Positions 1-6,867 of a stretch of DNA of 64,000 nucleotides are shown here, one piece after another. The stretch lies in the NCBI GenBank assembly GCA_947444305.1, contig CANEZP010000007.1, positions 1-64,000 on the forward strand, given 5' to 3'. The position numbers and the translations under genes are program-made. Position 1 is the first letter of the stretch; each line of letters starts with the position of its first letter. The notes under the pieces are model-generated. The model made no database searches, was not told the origin of the DNA, and worked only from the letters and a program-made list of their open reading frames with translations. The DNA comes from Pseudobdellovibrionaceae bacterium (lineage in GTDB: Bacteria > Bdellovibrionota > Bdellovibrionia > Bdellovibrionales > UBA1609).

Positions 1-1223
1 GCATCGGCCTCTTCGATCGGCTCTTCAAAATTGCGGTAAAGGTTGAGTCCGATGGCGAGGAGTTGGCGCACCGAATACTTGCGTGCCGGATCAAGCCCTT
101 GGTTTTCGCAAAACATAACGAACGCGCGCGCCATTTGCGCTTGGTCCATCGGCTCGTAGAAAACCTGCTCAAACTCTTCCTTTTGCAGCGAACGCTCGAG
201 CATGCGTAGGTGTTCGATCCAGTTCGAATTGCGGAAAGGCCCGACCGGGTGAGAAGGACCTTGGGTGCGCGAGGCCGACTTAAAATCTTTCGCATAAAAG
301 AGCAGGTGACGTTTGCCGGTTTTCATCACGACGTTGTAAGGCGGATTAAACTTTTTAATTTCGTCGGCTTCCATCAACGCCGCTTCGAGTGCGGATTGGC
401 ATTCGGTCACGTTGAGGTCCCAGACTTGCGCCATCATCTCGAGCTTGCGTTTGTCACGCCCGGCTTTCCCCCGGAAGTAGGAGTTAACCCGGGATTTGAG
501 CGAAGTCGCTTTGCCGACGTAGAGCACGTCGCCGCTTTTCGCGATCATGCGGTATATGCCGGGCGAGTCGGGCAGGGCCAAACGTTTTTCGGAAGGCAGG
601 CGATATTCGTAGCGGCCCTTCGGAGTTTTGGTCTTCTGCGCTAAAAAATCTTTGAGAGCCGGGTAATCCTCGATGCCCTTCTGATTGAGCTCGGTCACGA
701 GCCCGCGCCAAATGTCGAGCGTCGCGCGCACGTGTTCGCCCGAGCGTTTGAGCGCGCCGACCGGGTTACCGAAGAACCCCGCCGTGCCGCGGATATTTTG
801 GCTCGGCAGATTCGGAAAAAGTTTTTTCGTTAGCGCGTGCGAGCAAACGATATCAAAGGGCAGGCTTTCAATTTTTTCGCGCTCGAAGAGATCGTTCAGA
901 AACGGTTTTTCAAACTGCGCGTAATGAATCACGGAGAGTGCCGGTTCGGTCAGTAGCCCCGCCGACTTCCTAAGTGCCGCGAGGACGTCACAGAATGTAG
1001 CCCCGTTTTCGAGATCTTTGTCGGTAAGGCCCGTCAATTCACTTACCCGGTAGGGAATGCGCTCACCGGGCGGCAGGCCCAGCAAATAGGATTCAATTTT
1101 TGGCTCCGTATCCGCCGCGCTGGCGACGGTCCACGCGATCTCGAGGAGCTGACCCGACGACGGACGCATACCCGTCGTTTGGCAGTCGATCAACAATACG
1201 GGTAAATCTTTAAGCTTCGTCAT
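1..1223 (-). CDS. DnaQ-like exonuclease domain fused to UvrC-type GIY-YIG nuclease domain (partial, C-terminus cut by window edge)
   Basis: About 407 codons are visible, from an ATG at 1223 preceded by GAAGGA on the minus strand; the 3' end lies outside the window. Residues ~10-190 resemble a DEDDh 3'-5' exonuclease. Residues ~215-310 carry a UvrC/Cho-like GIY-YIG domain: GIY, then LYVGKA, an SRVNSYF arginine, and a glutamate in EAALMEADEIKKFNPPYN. This layout matches DnaQ-Cho fusions that make nicks or trim DNA during excision repair. The first exonuclease motif reads LLIDCQTTG, so the usual DxE is DxQ, and the later motifs are also altered. The exonuclease may be inactive while the GIY-YIG half looks intact. 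It overlaps the upstream helicase gene by 14 bp, suggesting co-translation. Confidence 0.8.
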   Translation of the reverse strand, partial: MTKLKDLPVLLIDCQTTGMRPSSGQLLEIAWTVASAADTEPKIESYLLGLPPGERIPYRVSELTGLTDKDLENGATFCDVLAALRKSAGLLTEPALSVIHYAQFEKPFLNDLFEREKIESLPFDIVCSHALTKKLFPNLPSQNIRGTAGFFGNPVGALKRSGEHVRATLDIWRGLVTELNQKGIEDYPALKDFLAQKTKTPKGRYEYRLPSEKRLALPDSPGIYRMIAKSGDVLYVGKATSLKSRVNSYFRGKAGRDKRKLEMMAQVWDLNVTECQSALEAALMEADEIKKFNPPYNVVMKTGKRHLLFYAKDFKSASRTQGPSHPVGPFRNSNWIEHLRMLERSLQKEEFEQVFYEPMDQAQMARAFVMFCENQGLDPARKYSVRQLLAIGLNLYRNFEEPIEEAD

Positions 1224-3594
1224 GGCTGTTCCAAAATCCTTCGATGTCGCTCAAAATCTTATTCGACACCAGCGCCGCCGGGTCTTCGGGCAACCAGTCG
1301 GCCGGCATGGTGCGCAGGTAGTTTTCGTGTAGGAAACGCCGGTCCATCAGTACGATCAAACCGCGGTCTTCGCTCGAGCGGATCACGCGCCCCGCGCTTT
1401 GAATCACCTTCGCCATCGCCGGGTAGGTGTAGGCGTAATCGAAGCCGTTGCCGTATTTGCCCTCGTAGTATTCGCGTAAAAGCTCGCGCTCGAAGTCGAA
1501 GGTCGGGAGCGCCGGTCCCACGATGATCGCGCCGATCAGCATCTGGCCCGGATAATCGACGCCCTCGGCGAAAACGCCGCCTTGCACGGCCATGATCAAA
1601 GTCGGCTTGTCTTGCGAACGCAATTTCTCGAGGTAATATTCAACTTGGTCGCGGCGCATTTCGCGGCTCTGCTTTAGAATATCGAAATCGGGAAGGTTCA
1701 GTCCCTCGGCCACTTTATACAAGAAATCGAAGCTCGGGAAAAAAACGAAGTAGTTACCCTTGCGCAAGCCTACGATGCGCTCGATGGCGCTTTGGATTTT
1801 TTTATAATTGCCCGCACGATCTTTTAATCGGGTCGACACTTGCGGAATAATTAAAAGTTTACGATGTGATTTAGGAAACGGCGATTCAAACTCGGCGGTC
1901 TTCAGGTCGGGCCCGTCCATGCCTAATATTTTCGTGTAGTAATCAAAAGGCTTAATCGTGGCCGAAAACGCGACGACGTTCGAGAAATTTGCGTAACATT
2001 CACGTAACCAAAGCGAAGCATCACAACAGGTGATTTTGAGCGACGGGCCCTCGGGCGTATACGTGCAAAAGAACTCCTCGCTTTTGTTGAGCAAACTTTG
2101 CGCGAATTCGGAGATCGCGTGGCAAACCGCGAGCACGGGATCGTTACGCTGCAGTTCGACGCCCGAGTGGATGTAGTTATTCTGGAGTTCTTGGCTGCGT
2201 TGAAAAAGTTCGATGAAGTCACGCTCGTCGATTTCAACTTTGCCGGCGCGATTTTCCGTGCCTGGCGCCGCGCTCGAACGGATCCGCAAACGCGCGGCGA
2301 TCGCCAGCCCTTCCAGCGCATCGCGCAGGTCGGGCGTCAGGTGCGTGGCGCGCTGAACTTCGAGATCAAGCGCGTTCGCCGACAAACGGCCCGAGAAATA
2401 TTCGTTCGCGCGGGGAGGCAAGTTATGCGCTTCGTCCACGATAAGATTCGGCGGCGTGTTTTTGCCGTGTCCGTTGTACGTAAGCTTGCCCGTAATATTA
2501 CGCGGTGAAAAAACATAGTTATAATCGCAAATGGCGAGGTCCGCTTTACTTACCACTTCCATTTGCAATTCGAACGGGCAGACCTCGTGCTCTCGCCCGA
2601 ATTTCAAAAAAGTTTTTTGATTTAAATTTTTCTTCTTTACGAGCTTGTCGGCTAATTTCTTTTCGGAAACTTTGGTGTAATAATCTTTCGCGTATTCACA
2701 GTACTCCGGATTGCAAAGAACTTCTTCTTTCAGACACATCTTGCCCTTCGCGTGCAGGGTCAGCGATTTCACTTTCGCGCCGGTCGCCTGCAAGCGCCGG
2801 GCAGCATCTTCGGCGACGGAGTGCTGGCTATTTTTGGCGGTTACGTAAATCGCTTTTTGCCCGCGCGTCATCGCTTCGCGCAAAACCGGAAAGGTAACCG
2901 CCGCGGTTTTGCCCAAACCGGTCGGCGCTTGCGCCAAGATTAAGCCACCTTTGCTCAAGTTTTCTTCGATGGTGCGCACGAGTTCGGGTTGCCCCGGCCG
3001 CGGGTGCTGAAACGGAAAAGTAAACGCCGCCGCCGAAGCTTTGCGGCGTTTTTTTAATTTTTCGAACGTTTCGTCTTCATTGATGAGTTCGGTCAAGCGC
3101 CGGTCGATCCAGGCTTCAAACGATTTCAAATCAAATTCTTCGCGCAAGTCTTTGCTCGTTCGATCGCGCGCGCTCACGATGTGCAGCCGCGTTTGCGGCA
3201 GCGTTCCCGTTTGTAAAAAATGAAGGTAGGCGTACGTCTGTAATTGTAGACGGTATGGGTGCGCGGGATTGCGGTTCAGCGCATCGAGCAAGGCTTCGGG
3301 CTGGTACGCCGTTTTTATTTCTTCGACCAGCGGGGGCGAGCCCGGCAGGAATCCATCCATGCGGCCGCCGACGATGATTCGGTATTTCCCGCGCGCGAAG
3401 GTATGGCTGATCCACCTTTCGGCGTTGTAGTACGAATTTTCTTTGAGACGCTCGGCTTGGATCTCCATATGGATCTCGGAGCCGACGTTCGGTAGGGCGC
3501 CGTAGCCCGAATACAATTCGATGCTGCCCAGCCGCGGTACGGGCAGGGCAAATTCGGCGACGCCAAGCTGGAGGGTTCGTGATGATCCGGCCAA
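1210..3594 (-). CDS. RecB-like PD-(D/E)XK nuclease fused to XPD/DinG-family Fe-S DNA helicase
   Basis: 794 aa. The N-terminal ~150 residues carry a Cas4/RecB-like nuclease signature: GRMDGF (D80), VEEIK (E92, K94) and a QxxxY motif near 118-122. A superfamily 2 helicase of the XPD/Rad3 type follows: Walker A APTGLGKT (~223-230), four cysteines (C287, C294, C299, C339) placed as for a 4Fe-4S domain, DEAH at 387-390, and a C-terminal QSAGRVIRS motif VI. Such proteins unwind DNA 5' to 3' and may resect ends. The start is a TTG without an obvious ribosome site, so the N-terminus is uncertain. It overlaps the DnaQ/GIY-YIG gene, which suggests a shared repair role. Confidence 0.85.
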   Translation of the reverse strand: MAGSSRTLQLGVAEFALPVPRLGSIELYSGYGALPNVGSEIHMEIQAERLKENSYYNAERWISHTFARGKYRIIVGGRMDGFLPGSPPLVEEIKTAYQPEALLDALNRNPAHPYRLQLQTYAYLHFLQTGTLPQTRLHIVSARDRTSKDLREEFDLKSFEAWIDRRLTELINEDETFEKLKKRRKASAAAFTFPFQHPRPGQPELVRTIEENLSKGGLILAQAPTGLGKTAAVTFPVLREAMTRGQKAIYVTAKNSQHSVAEDAARRLQATGAKVKSLTLHAKGKMCLKEEVLCNPEYCEYAKDYYTKVSEKKLADKLVKKKNLNQKTFLKFGREHEVCPFELQMEVVSKADLAICDYNYVFSPRNITGKLTYNGHGKNTPPNLIVDEAHNLPPRANEYFSGRLSANALDLEVQRATHLTPDLRDALEGLAIAARLRIRSSAAPGTENRAGKVEIDERDFIELFQRSQELQNNYIHSGVELQRNDPVLAVCHAISEFAQSLLNKSEEFFCTYTPEGPSLKITCCDASLWLRECYANFSNVVAFSATIKPFDYYTKILGMDGPDLKTAEFESPFPKSHRKLLIIPQVSTRLKDRAGNYKKIQSAIERIVGLRKGNYFVFFPSFDFLYKVAEGLNLPDFDILKQSREMRRDQVEYYLEKLRSQDKPTLIMAVQGGVFAEGVDYPGQMLIGAIIVGPALPTFDFERELLREYYEGKYGNGFDYAYTYPAMAKVIQSAGRVIRSSEDRGLIVLMDRRFLHENYLRTMPADWLPEDPAALVSNKILSDIEGFWNSHDEA

Positions 3595-3660
3595 GCGCGC
3601 ATACTAGCCTACTTCTCCGGCCTTCGCGCCACGGTTGAAGCACGGAGTCAATTAGGTTGG

Positions 3661-3697
3661 CGGAGGCGTTTCCGGCCCAAAGTCGGGCCTCCGTTTT
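3661..3697 (+). terminator. Hairpin plus T-run in a divergent intergenic region
   Basis: CGGAGGC (3661-3667) pairs with GCCTCCG (3687-3693) and is followed by TTTT. An alternative inner hairpin pairs GGCCC (3674-3678) with GGGCC (3685-3689). It looks like a rho-independent terminator on the plus strand, yet the flanking genes run away from each other, so no annotated gene ends here. It may end an unannotated short transcript. Confidence 0.4.
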
Positions 3698-3698
3698 G

Positions 3699-3717
3699 CC
3701 GTCTCAGGATGAGACGG
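3699..3717 (+). promoter_or_regulatory. Perfect palindrome (operator-like) upstream of the Gly/Cys-rich secreted protein
   Basis: CCGTCTCA (3699-3706), spacer GGA, then TGAGACGG (3710-3717): an 8-bp perfect inverted repeat. The core GTCTCANNNTGAGACGG recurs at 34384-34400, again about 50-60 bp upstream of a secreted-protein gene. Both sites are followed 25-30 bp later by CATTAGGT. This suggests a binding site for a common dimeric regulator. Confidence 0.5.
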
Positions 3718-3730
3718 GACCCCAAAGCCC

Positions 3731-3759
3731 TCTTAAAAACATTAGGTATTGTGTAGAAT
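3731..3759 (+). promoter_or_regulatory. Candidate promoter with start at or next to the ATG
   Basis: A -10-like TAGAAT sits at 3754-3759, with a weak -35 candidate TCTTAA at 3731-3736 (17-bp spacer). Transcription would start about at the ATG at 3766, so the mRNA could be nearly leaderless. The AAAGG just before the ATG is too close to act as a normal ribosome site. Confidence 0.35.
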
Positions 3760-3765
3760 AAAAGG

Positions 3766-5340
3766 ATGCAAAAACACGTTCCGTTTTTCATCCTCGCGGC
3801 CTGGTTTTCCTTCTTATTTTCCAGCGCAAGTTTCGCGGCCGAACCGCCGCGTTCATGGCAGGATTTCGCCGGAAGCCAGGGCGTCGATTGCGCGAATCCG
3901 GCGGCCGGAACTATGGAACAATTCCGTTGCGATCAAGCTCGCACGGCCTTCTGCGGTCAAAACGGCAACGAGCAGTGCACCCTAGCGCGCCCGAATACTT
4001 CGGGCACCACGAAGGCTGATCTGCAACGCGAACTATCGCAGGCGGCCGAACGCTGCAAACAAACGCAAGAGAACGCGCAAAAAAATTGTTCCGGGAAACA
4101 AGGCTCAACGGCTTCGCCCGCGGCGGCCGAAACGATGCAGGCCGCTTGCAAACAACTTGATGACGCCACCGCCTCGGCCGAAAAAGTGAACACGGGCGTC
4201 GGTGGATTTTGCCAAGGCGTGAAGGGACGTTGCCAATCAACGTGCACCGCCGCGAAAACGGCGCTCACCGAAATGGCGAAGACCTGTACCGATTGCGCGG
4301 GCTTCACTCTCGCGAGCCAACCTGAATTCACGGCTCTTGGAAAAGCATCACAGTTTTGCGAAAAATTAGATCCCAAACAAGTTCTGGATCAAGCGCGTAC
4401 GCAAATGAACGCGGGCAATATCGCCGAACAATGTAAAAAGCTGAGCGGTTCGGCCCCGGGCGACAAACCCGGAGCCGGTGATCAAGCGGGCACCGGCAAA
4501 GACGGAAAAGACGGTAAGAAGGACGGCAAAGATCCCGCCACCACCGACGGGAAAAAAGATTCGAAGGGTTCGAAATCAAGTTCGAGCGCGATGAATCCCG
4601 CGATGCTGATGGGTCTCGCGCAAATGGCGATGGGCATGATGAACCAACCGCAAACCCCCGCGGCGCAACCGCAAGCGGTGAACCCGGCGCTCGACAAAGT
4701 GGATTGCACGGTGAACCCGAACTTGGCCGGTTGCCCCGGTACGGCCGCGGCGACCGATTCTTGGAATAAAACAACCGCGGCGGTCGCCGACGCGGGTACG
4801 GCCGCGACGGGCGGTGGCTTCAATCCCGCCGATGATTCGGCGATGGCACCGGCGGCAACGGATGCTTCGGGTGAGCCGAAAGCCGCGGGCACTCCGCCTA
4901 CGGTCGGCGGCGTTCCGAACGGTGGGGGCGGTATGCCCGGCGGCGGCGGTGGCGGCGCGGCCAGTCTCGGCGGTGGTGCTGGACCGGGCGGCGGCGCGGC
5001 CGGTGGTTCGAAGACCGACGTGTTGCACGGCATGAGTTCGGGCGGAGGCGGCATGGGCGCGATGGCCGCGGGCATGAACATGAAAAACGGCGAGAGCGGC
5101 GGCGGTTACACTTACGGCCAAGGTTCGAACTACGGCGCCGGCGGCGACGAAGCGGGCCTCGATCTTTCGCAGTTCTTGCCGGGCGGTAAACAAGATCCGA
5201 CGAGAAAACTCGCGGGCATCGCGGGCGGCGGCCCGGGCAACTTTCAGATCCAAAGCAAAGACGTAAATATCTTCATGCGCATCTCGGAGCGAATCAAAGC
5301 CCGCTGTAGCCAGGGCCTCCTGCGCGATTGCATTCCCTAA
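3766..5340 (+). CDS. Secreted Cys- and Gly-rich protein of unknown function
   Basis: 524 aa with a clear signal peptide (cleavage likely after SASFA, ~residue 24). The mature protein has 18 cysteines: fourteen in the first ~230 residues, two near 315-325 and two at the very C-terminus (ARCSQGLLRDCIP). An even count fits disulfides in the periplasm or outside the cell. Residues ~230-275 are rich in Lys/Asp/Gly/Ser, ~275-300 in Met/Gln, and ~340-470 form long glycine runs. I do not recognise a domain. Possible roles are a cell-surface or secreted structural protein. It has its own operator-like palindrome upstream, so it is probably singly transcribed. Confidence 0.75.
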   Translation: MQKHVPFFILAAWFSFLFSSASFAAEPPRSWQDFAGSQGVDCANPAAGTMEQFRCDQARTAFCGQNGNEQCTLARPNTSGTTKADLQRELSQAAERCKQTQENAQKNCSGKQGSTASPAAAETMQAACKQLDDATASAEKVNTGVGGFCQGVKGRCQSTCTAAKTALTEMAKTCTDCAGFTLASQPEFTALGKASQFCEKLDPKQVLDQARTQMNAGNIAEQCKKLSGSAPGDKPGAGDQAGTGKDGKDGKKDGKDPATTDGKKDSKGSKSSSSAMNPAMLMGLAQMAMGMMNQPQTPAAQPQAVNPALDKVDCTVNPNLAGCPGTAAATDSWNKTTAAVADAGTAATGGGFNPADDSAMAPAATDASGEPKAAGTPPTVGGVPNGGGGMPGGGGGGAASLGGGAGPGGGAAGGSKTDVLHGMSSGGGGMGAMAAGMNMKNGESGGGYTYGQGSNYGAGGDEAGLDLSQFLPGGKQDPTRKLAGIAGGGPGNFQIQSKDVNIFMRISERIKARCSQGLLRDCIP

Positions 5341-5363
5341 TCTCGCGATTGAATTCCTAATCT
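5323..5363 (+). repeat. Imperfect tandem repeat spanning the stop codon
   Basis: A 21-bp unit beginning CGCGATTGCATTCC (5323-5343) is followed by a 20-bp near-copy beginning CGCGATTGAATTCC (5344-5363). The first copy encodes the last residues and stop of the Gly/Cys-rich protein. It looks like a recent slippage duplication. Confidence 0.6.
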
Positions 5364-5719
5364 TAAATGACGCCTCATAATTCCCGAAGGCGTCGAAATG
5401 AACAAATCGACGTCGTGGAGTAATAAGGCCAATCTGAAATCGAATAAGCCCAGCGCAGACGGGCGATTTGTTCATTTCGACGCCTTTCGAAAATGCGCTA
5501 TTCGGCAAGCTTTGCCGTGCCTACTTTTCGCTCCGAACGAAATGAATTTATTCTGATCGCTTAGCCTTCGCGGTCGCCGGGGCGGGCTCTCTGCATGGCC
5601 GTTCCGCTCGGCGGGCAGAGCTTTCGCGAGCGGCGAGCCGAGTCCTAGCCTCGGCATAGGCTTCGCAACGTGACATGTAGCGATCCTGGATTCGGGGTCG
5701 TTTCGTCACCGGGAGGGTC
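5341..5719. other. 379-bp intergenic region
   Basis: It contains the stop-spanning tandem repeat, the 23-bp inverted repeat and a further GC-rich stretch (5575-5680) able to fold, for example GCTCTCTGC against GCAGAGC. I see no convincing gene. The GGGAGG ribosome site of the next gene lies at 5711-5716. Confidence 0.6.
5387..5486. repeat. 23-bp perfect inverted repeat with 54-bp loop
   Basis: The left arm at 5387-5409 (starts AAGGCGTCGAAATG) and the right arm at 5464-5486 (ends CATTTCGACGCCTT) are exact reverse complements. No coding sequence is convincing between them. It could be a large transcript-end hairpin for the upstream gene, or a small MITE/REP-like element. Confidence 0.7.
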
Positions 5720-6862
5720 GTGTACTCGTTTATATCCGCGCTGATTTTATTCTCAACCGCTAGCGCTTTTGCCGGTGTCACGACGGACAACTTCGTCGTT
5801 GAGCCCGGGCAAAGCGTCACCGGGGTTGCGCGCCTTGAGCGGCAGCAAATCAAAGAAGATTTGCATTACCTGAAGGCGGCCGTGGCCGCGGGTTACGCGG
5901 GCCCCGAGTTCTCGCGGCGTCTGGGTGCGGTCAGTCTCGAAGAAACATCATCGCTCGGATTTTGCGAGCGCTTAGCCGCGGTTTTCGAAAACGTGCGCGA
6001 CGCTCACTTGCGGGCGGGTGTGGAATTCCGAGCTTGCGGGCGCAGGCCCGCGCCGGGCCGCGTGGGCGCGAACCTCGCGGGCGCAACAAACCAGTGGCTA
6101 CAAAAAACTATCGTTCGTAACGGTAAGACGATCGAAGTGCTCGCGATCCCGAAATTTCTGCCGCGATTCGATGCCGGATGGAACGGATTCTTGGACGCGG
6201 TTCGAACCTTACGGCAGAGCGCACGGCCCTTCGTCATCGATTTGCGCGGCAACGCGGGCGGTGACGATTCGATGGGTTTCGAGCTCGCGCGGATTCTTAT
6301 GGGGCTCGAGCCGTTCGTGAACCTGCCTTCTCCGGTGGAGAGCCGCCGGTTTCGCCAAACTCCCGAAGCGTTCGCCTTACAAAGTAACCATTGGGCCCTC
6401 AACATCAGTCGTTTACGCGCGGAGGGCGCAGCGGTGCCGCCGTACATGTACCAACGGAGAGACGAAATTTTATCGTGGATGGAGCGGGCGAAGAACGGGC
6501 AATTTCCGGAACAGTACGTTGAAAACTTGCCCGAAAGCGCCTTTGATCAATCAAAAATATTTAGCCCGGACCTTTTGGTTTTGGTGGATCGTGCGTGCGC
6601 GTCGGCTTGCGAGACGACGTTGCAAGTGCTCGAGAACATTCCCGGCCGGGTACTGGTCGGAGAGAATACCTACGGCGCCGTCGAGTTCGGCGACGTAGGC
6701 CGTTTGCTTTTACCCCATTCGCGCATCGTCGTTTCGCTAGCGACGATGAACGTCAAATTTCGTGACGGGCGCAGGGTAGAGAAATCGGGCTACGCGCCCG
6801 ACCTCACCGTGCCCGAAGGCGCGGACGCGCTGGAAGCCGCTCTCAACCGAATCGTAGAATAA
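5720..6862 (+). CDS. Exported S41-family (tail-specific type) serine peptidase
   Basis: 380 aa, GTG start at 5720 with GGGAGG eight bases upstream, and a short signal peptide (FSTASAFA). The C-terminal half has the S41/ClpP-like fold signatures: a beta strand ending in IDLRGNAGGDD (~173-183) and the nucleophile segment DRACASACETT, with Ser295 as the likely catalytic serine. The region after it (ENTYGAVEFGD) fits the oxyanion/Lys area of the family, but a lysine base is not obvious. No PDZ domain is visible. It probably cleaves peptides in the periplasm or outside the cell. It converges on the aminopeptidase gene with only 5 bp between them. Confidence 0.8.
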   Translation: MYSFISALILFSTASAFAGVTTDNFVVEPGQSVTGVARLERQQIKEDLHYLKAAVAAGYAGPEFSRRLGAVSLEETSSLGFCERLAAVFENVRDAHLRAGVEFRACGRRPAPGRVGANLAGATNQWLQKTIVRNGKTIEVLAIPKFLPRFDAGWNGFLDAVRTLRQSARPFVIDLRGNAGGDDSMGFELARILMGLEPFVNLPSPVESRRFRQTPEAFALQSNHWALNISRLRAEGAAVPPYMYQRRDEILSWMERAKNGQFPEQYVENLPESAFDQSKIFSPDLLVLVDRACASACETTLQVLENIPGRVLVGENTYGAVEFGDVGRLLLPHSRIVVSLATMNVKFRDGRRVEKSGYAPDLTVPEGADALEAALNRIVE

Positions 6863-6867
6863 TAGTC

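Noticed and set aside
4576-5508. Long open frame (310 codons) on the minus strand opposite the Gly/Cys-rich gene
   Set aside because: It is the antisense of GC-rich glycine codons, has Arg/Ala/His-rich composition and no domain; the plus-strand gene has a signal peptide and promoter.
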